From Opitutaceae bacterium (lineage in GTDB: Bacteria > Verrucomicrobiota > Verrucomicrobiia > Opitutales > Opitutaceae): a stretch of 52,998 nucleotides of DNA. The DNA lies in the NCBI GenBank assembly GCA_028284235.1, contig JANQSC010000067.1, forward strand, positions 1-52,998. The letters are read 5' to 3'. The position numbers were made by a program, and so were the translations under genes. The notes below the pieces were generated by a model that worked only from the letters and a program-made list of their open reading frames with translations, ran no database searches and was not told where the DNA came from. Positions 52,072 to 52,998 of this stretch are shown one piece after another (the first letter of the stretch is position 1; every line of letters begins with the position of its first letter).

Positions 52072-52998
52072 CACGTGCCTACCTTTCGTTCTCTCCAGTC
52101 GACGATAACCGGACCGTCCCGATCCCCTTGCACGAGGAAGTCGCCTTTTTCCATAAAGGGCGTTTCCGGATCGACGGAGAGGTTCATGCGGAGATCGCTA
52201 ATGTGGTCGAGCGCTCGCTCTAGGTCGGAAAAGCGCTGGATAGGGAAGGTCTCGCCGTCAATGCGTGCCTCGGCAAGCATCTTGCGGGCGAAACTGGTTT
52301 GCAGCGCGGAGGCGAACAGCCGTAGGCCGTTCTCGAAATCGACCGGGCGATTCCATCGGCTGGGATGGGTATTAAGGGCGAGGGAGATGAGCGAAATGTA
52401 TCCGACCGGATTGTCGAGGACGACGAGGTCGCCGGATTTCGCGGAGAGTTTCCAGTGGATGCGACGTTTTGCGTCGCCGTTAACGTAGGCTCGAATGTAG
52501 TTGGGGTCGAGGGCGTCGGTGAACTGCCGGCGGATGGCGGGACGCTCGACGGGGCGGCGGTTTTCCGCGCTCCGGAAAAGGCCTTCGGGAACGGGAGCGG
52601 CTTGGGGCCAGATCGTCACGGTTTCCGATTCCACCGGCGTTTTGAGGGTGGCTTTGGAGAATCCGAGCGGAAAATAGGTGAACGCTTCCACCAGCCGGAC
52701 GCGATGGGCGCCGCGGCGTCCGAACTGAGGATAGAAGATCAGCGACACGGTTTCTCCGGGGGAGAGGGACTGCGGAGTGAGGACAGTGAGGGATTTGCGT
52801 TTACCGGACTCCTCGACTTTGAAACGCGGGAAGTAGATGGGGAGCCAGCGACTGTGATTGTGGATGCGGGCTTCGAAGGGAATGGGGTCGTAGGCGCGTC
52901 CGCGTCGGGCTTTGGGGCGGAACACGATCCCAAAGGTTCGGATACAGGCGTAGGAAACGGCGACGTGGAAAAGGAACCCGAAGAGGAGCGTGTATCCG
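52071..52998 (-). CDS. DUF58 protein, 5' end beyond the window
   Basis: DUF58 proteins are membrane-anchored proteins encoded with MoxR ATPases and transglutaminases, with a suspected chaperone or envelope role. The domain is shown by RRQFTDALDPNYIRAYVNGD and KRRIHWKLSAKSGDLVVLDN. A GTG at 52925 could start a 284-residue product, but the frame stays open to the window edge. The upstream codons encode a membrane segment (LLFGFLFHVAVSYACIRTFG), as expected near the N-terminus of DUF58 proteins. The real start therefore lies outside the window. Its stop overlaps the start of the transglutaminase gene. Confidence 0.88.
   Translation of the reverse strand, partial: GYTLLFGFLFHVAVSYACIRTFGIVFRPKARRGRAYDPIPFEARIHNHSRWLPIYFPRFKVEESGKRKSLTVLTPQSLSPGETVSLIFYPQFGRRGAHRVRLVEAFTYFPLGFSKATLKTPVESETVTIWPQAAPVPEGLFRSAENRRPVERPAIRRQFTDALDPNYIRAYVNGDAKRRIHWKLSAKSGDLVVLDNPVGYISLISLALNTHPSRWNRPVDFENGLRLFASALQTSFARKMLAEARIDGETFPIQRFSDLERALDHISDLRMNLSVDPETPFMEKGDFLVQGDRDGPVIVDWRERKVGT

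Overview
The window looks like a chromosomal segment of a moderately GC-rich, Gram-negative member of the PVC superphylum, most likely Verrucomicrobiota (Opitutia-like), with Planctomycetota less likely. The evidence is a DUF1592/DUF1588 cytochrome protein paired with a DUF1552 protein, several Tat-exported Gfo/Idh/MocA oxidoreductases and TIM-barrel isomerases, sodium:solute symporters, a sulfatase, an Mla outer-membrane lipid system and many short palindromic intergenic repeats. There is no rRNA or other marker gene, so the placement is an inference. No tRNA, CRISPR array, transposase or phage gene was seen.

Layout. 1-3.6 kb: a minus-strand mlaE-mlaF-mlaD-mlaC-mlaA operon for phospholipid traffic across the periplasm. 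3.8-5.1 kb: an exported hypothetical protein and a Bax-like glucosaminidase. 5.3-9.6 kb: a tight plus-strand operon of a ferritin-like diiron enzyme, a fatty acyl-AMP ligase, an acyl carrier protein, a DUF374 acyltransferase and a eukaryote-type HisA. This looks like a small acyl-modification pathway ending in membrane acylation. 9.6-17.3 kb: sulfatase, aldose 1-epimerase, YHS protein, a two-subunit sodium symporter, a DUF2911 protein and an unknown exported protein. 17.6-34.4 kb: exported dehydrogenases and isomerases, a site-2 protease, a CBM9/DUF5916 outer-membrane protein, a nitrilase, two further symporters, the DUF1592/DUF1552 pair and a Lon-N domain protein. This suggests a lifestyle of degrading and importing sugars or sugar acids. 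34.6-38.8 kb: methylthioribose-1-phosphate isomerase, then a cytochrome c protein and a beta-propeller protein.

39.1-45.4 kb is the most notable region: an ebo cluster (eboB, eboE, eboC, eboD, eboF) preceded by a 90-residue protein translationally coupled to eboB, where a canonical EboA is missing. Ebo proteins are known from cyanobacteria, algal plastids and scattered bacteria. In cyanobacteria they are needed to move a scytonemin precursor to the periplasm. Nothing here resembles scytonemin synthesis, so the cargo is unknown. 45.6-48.4 kb: a GH-like protein, a small P-loop kinase-like protein and a zinc alcohol dehydrogenase. 48.5-53.0 kb: a minus-strand DUF58-transglutaminase (TgpA-like) cluster whose first gene runs off the window edge.

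The intergenic DNA is unusually structured. Three families of REP/REPIN-like elements, all with GTAG at the foot of the hairpin, occur at 35, 3660, 18946, 29397, 35811, 40217 and 41587. There is also a 167-bp imperfect palindrome with 21-bp perfect ends touching a stop codon (30960-31126), a 42-bp perfect loopless palindrome after eboF, two arrays of consecutive small hairpins, and an inverted block of ATTAAGA-like heptads.
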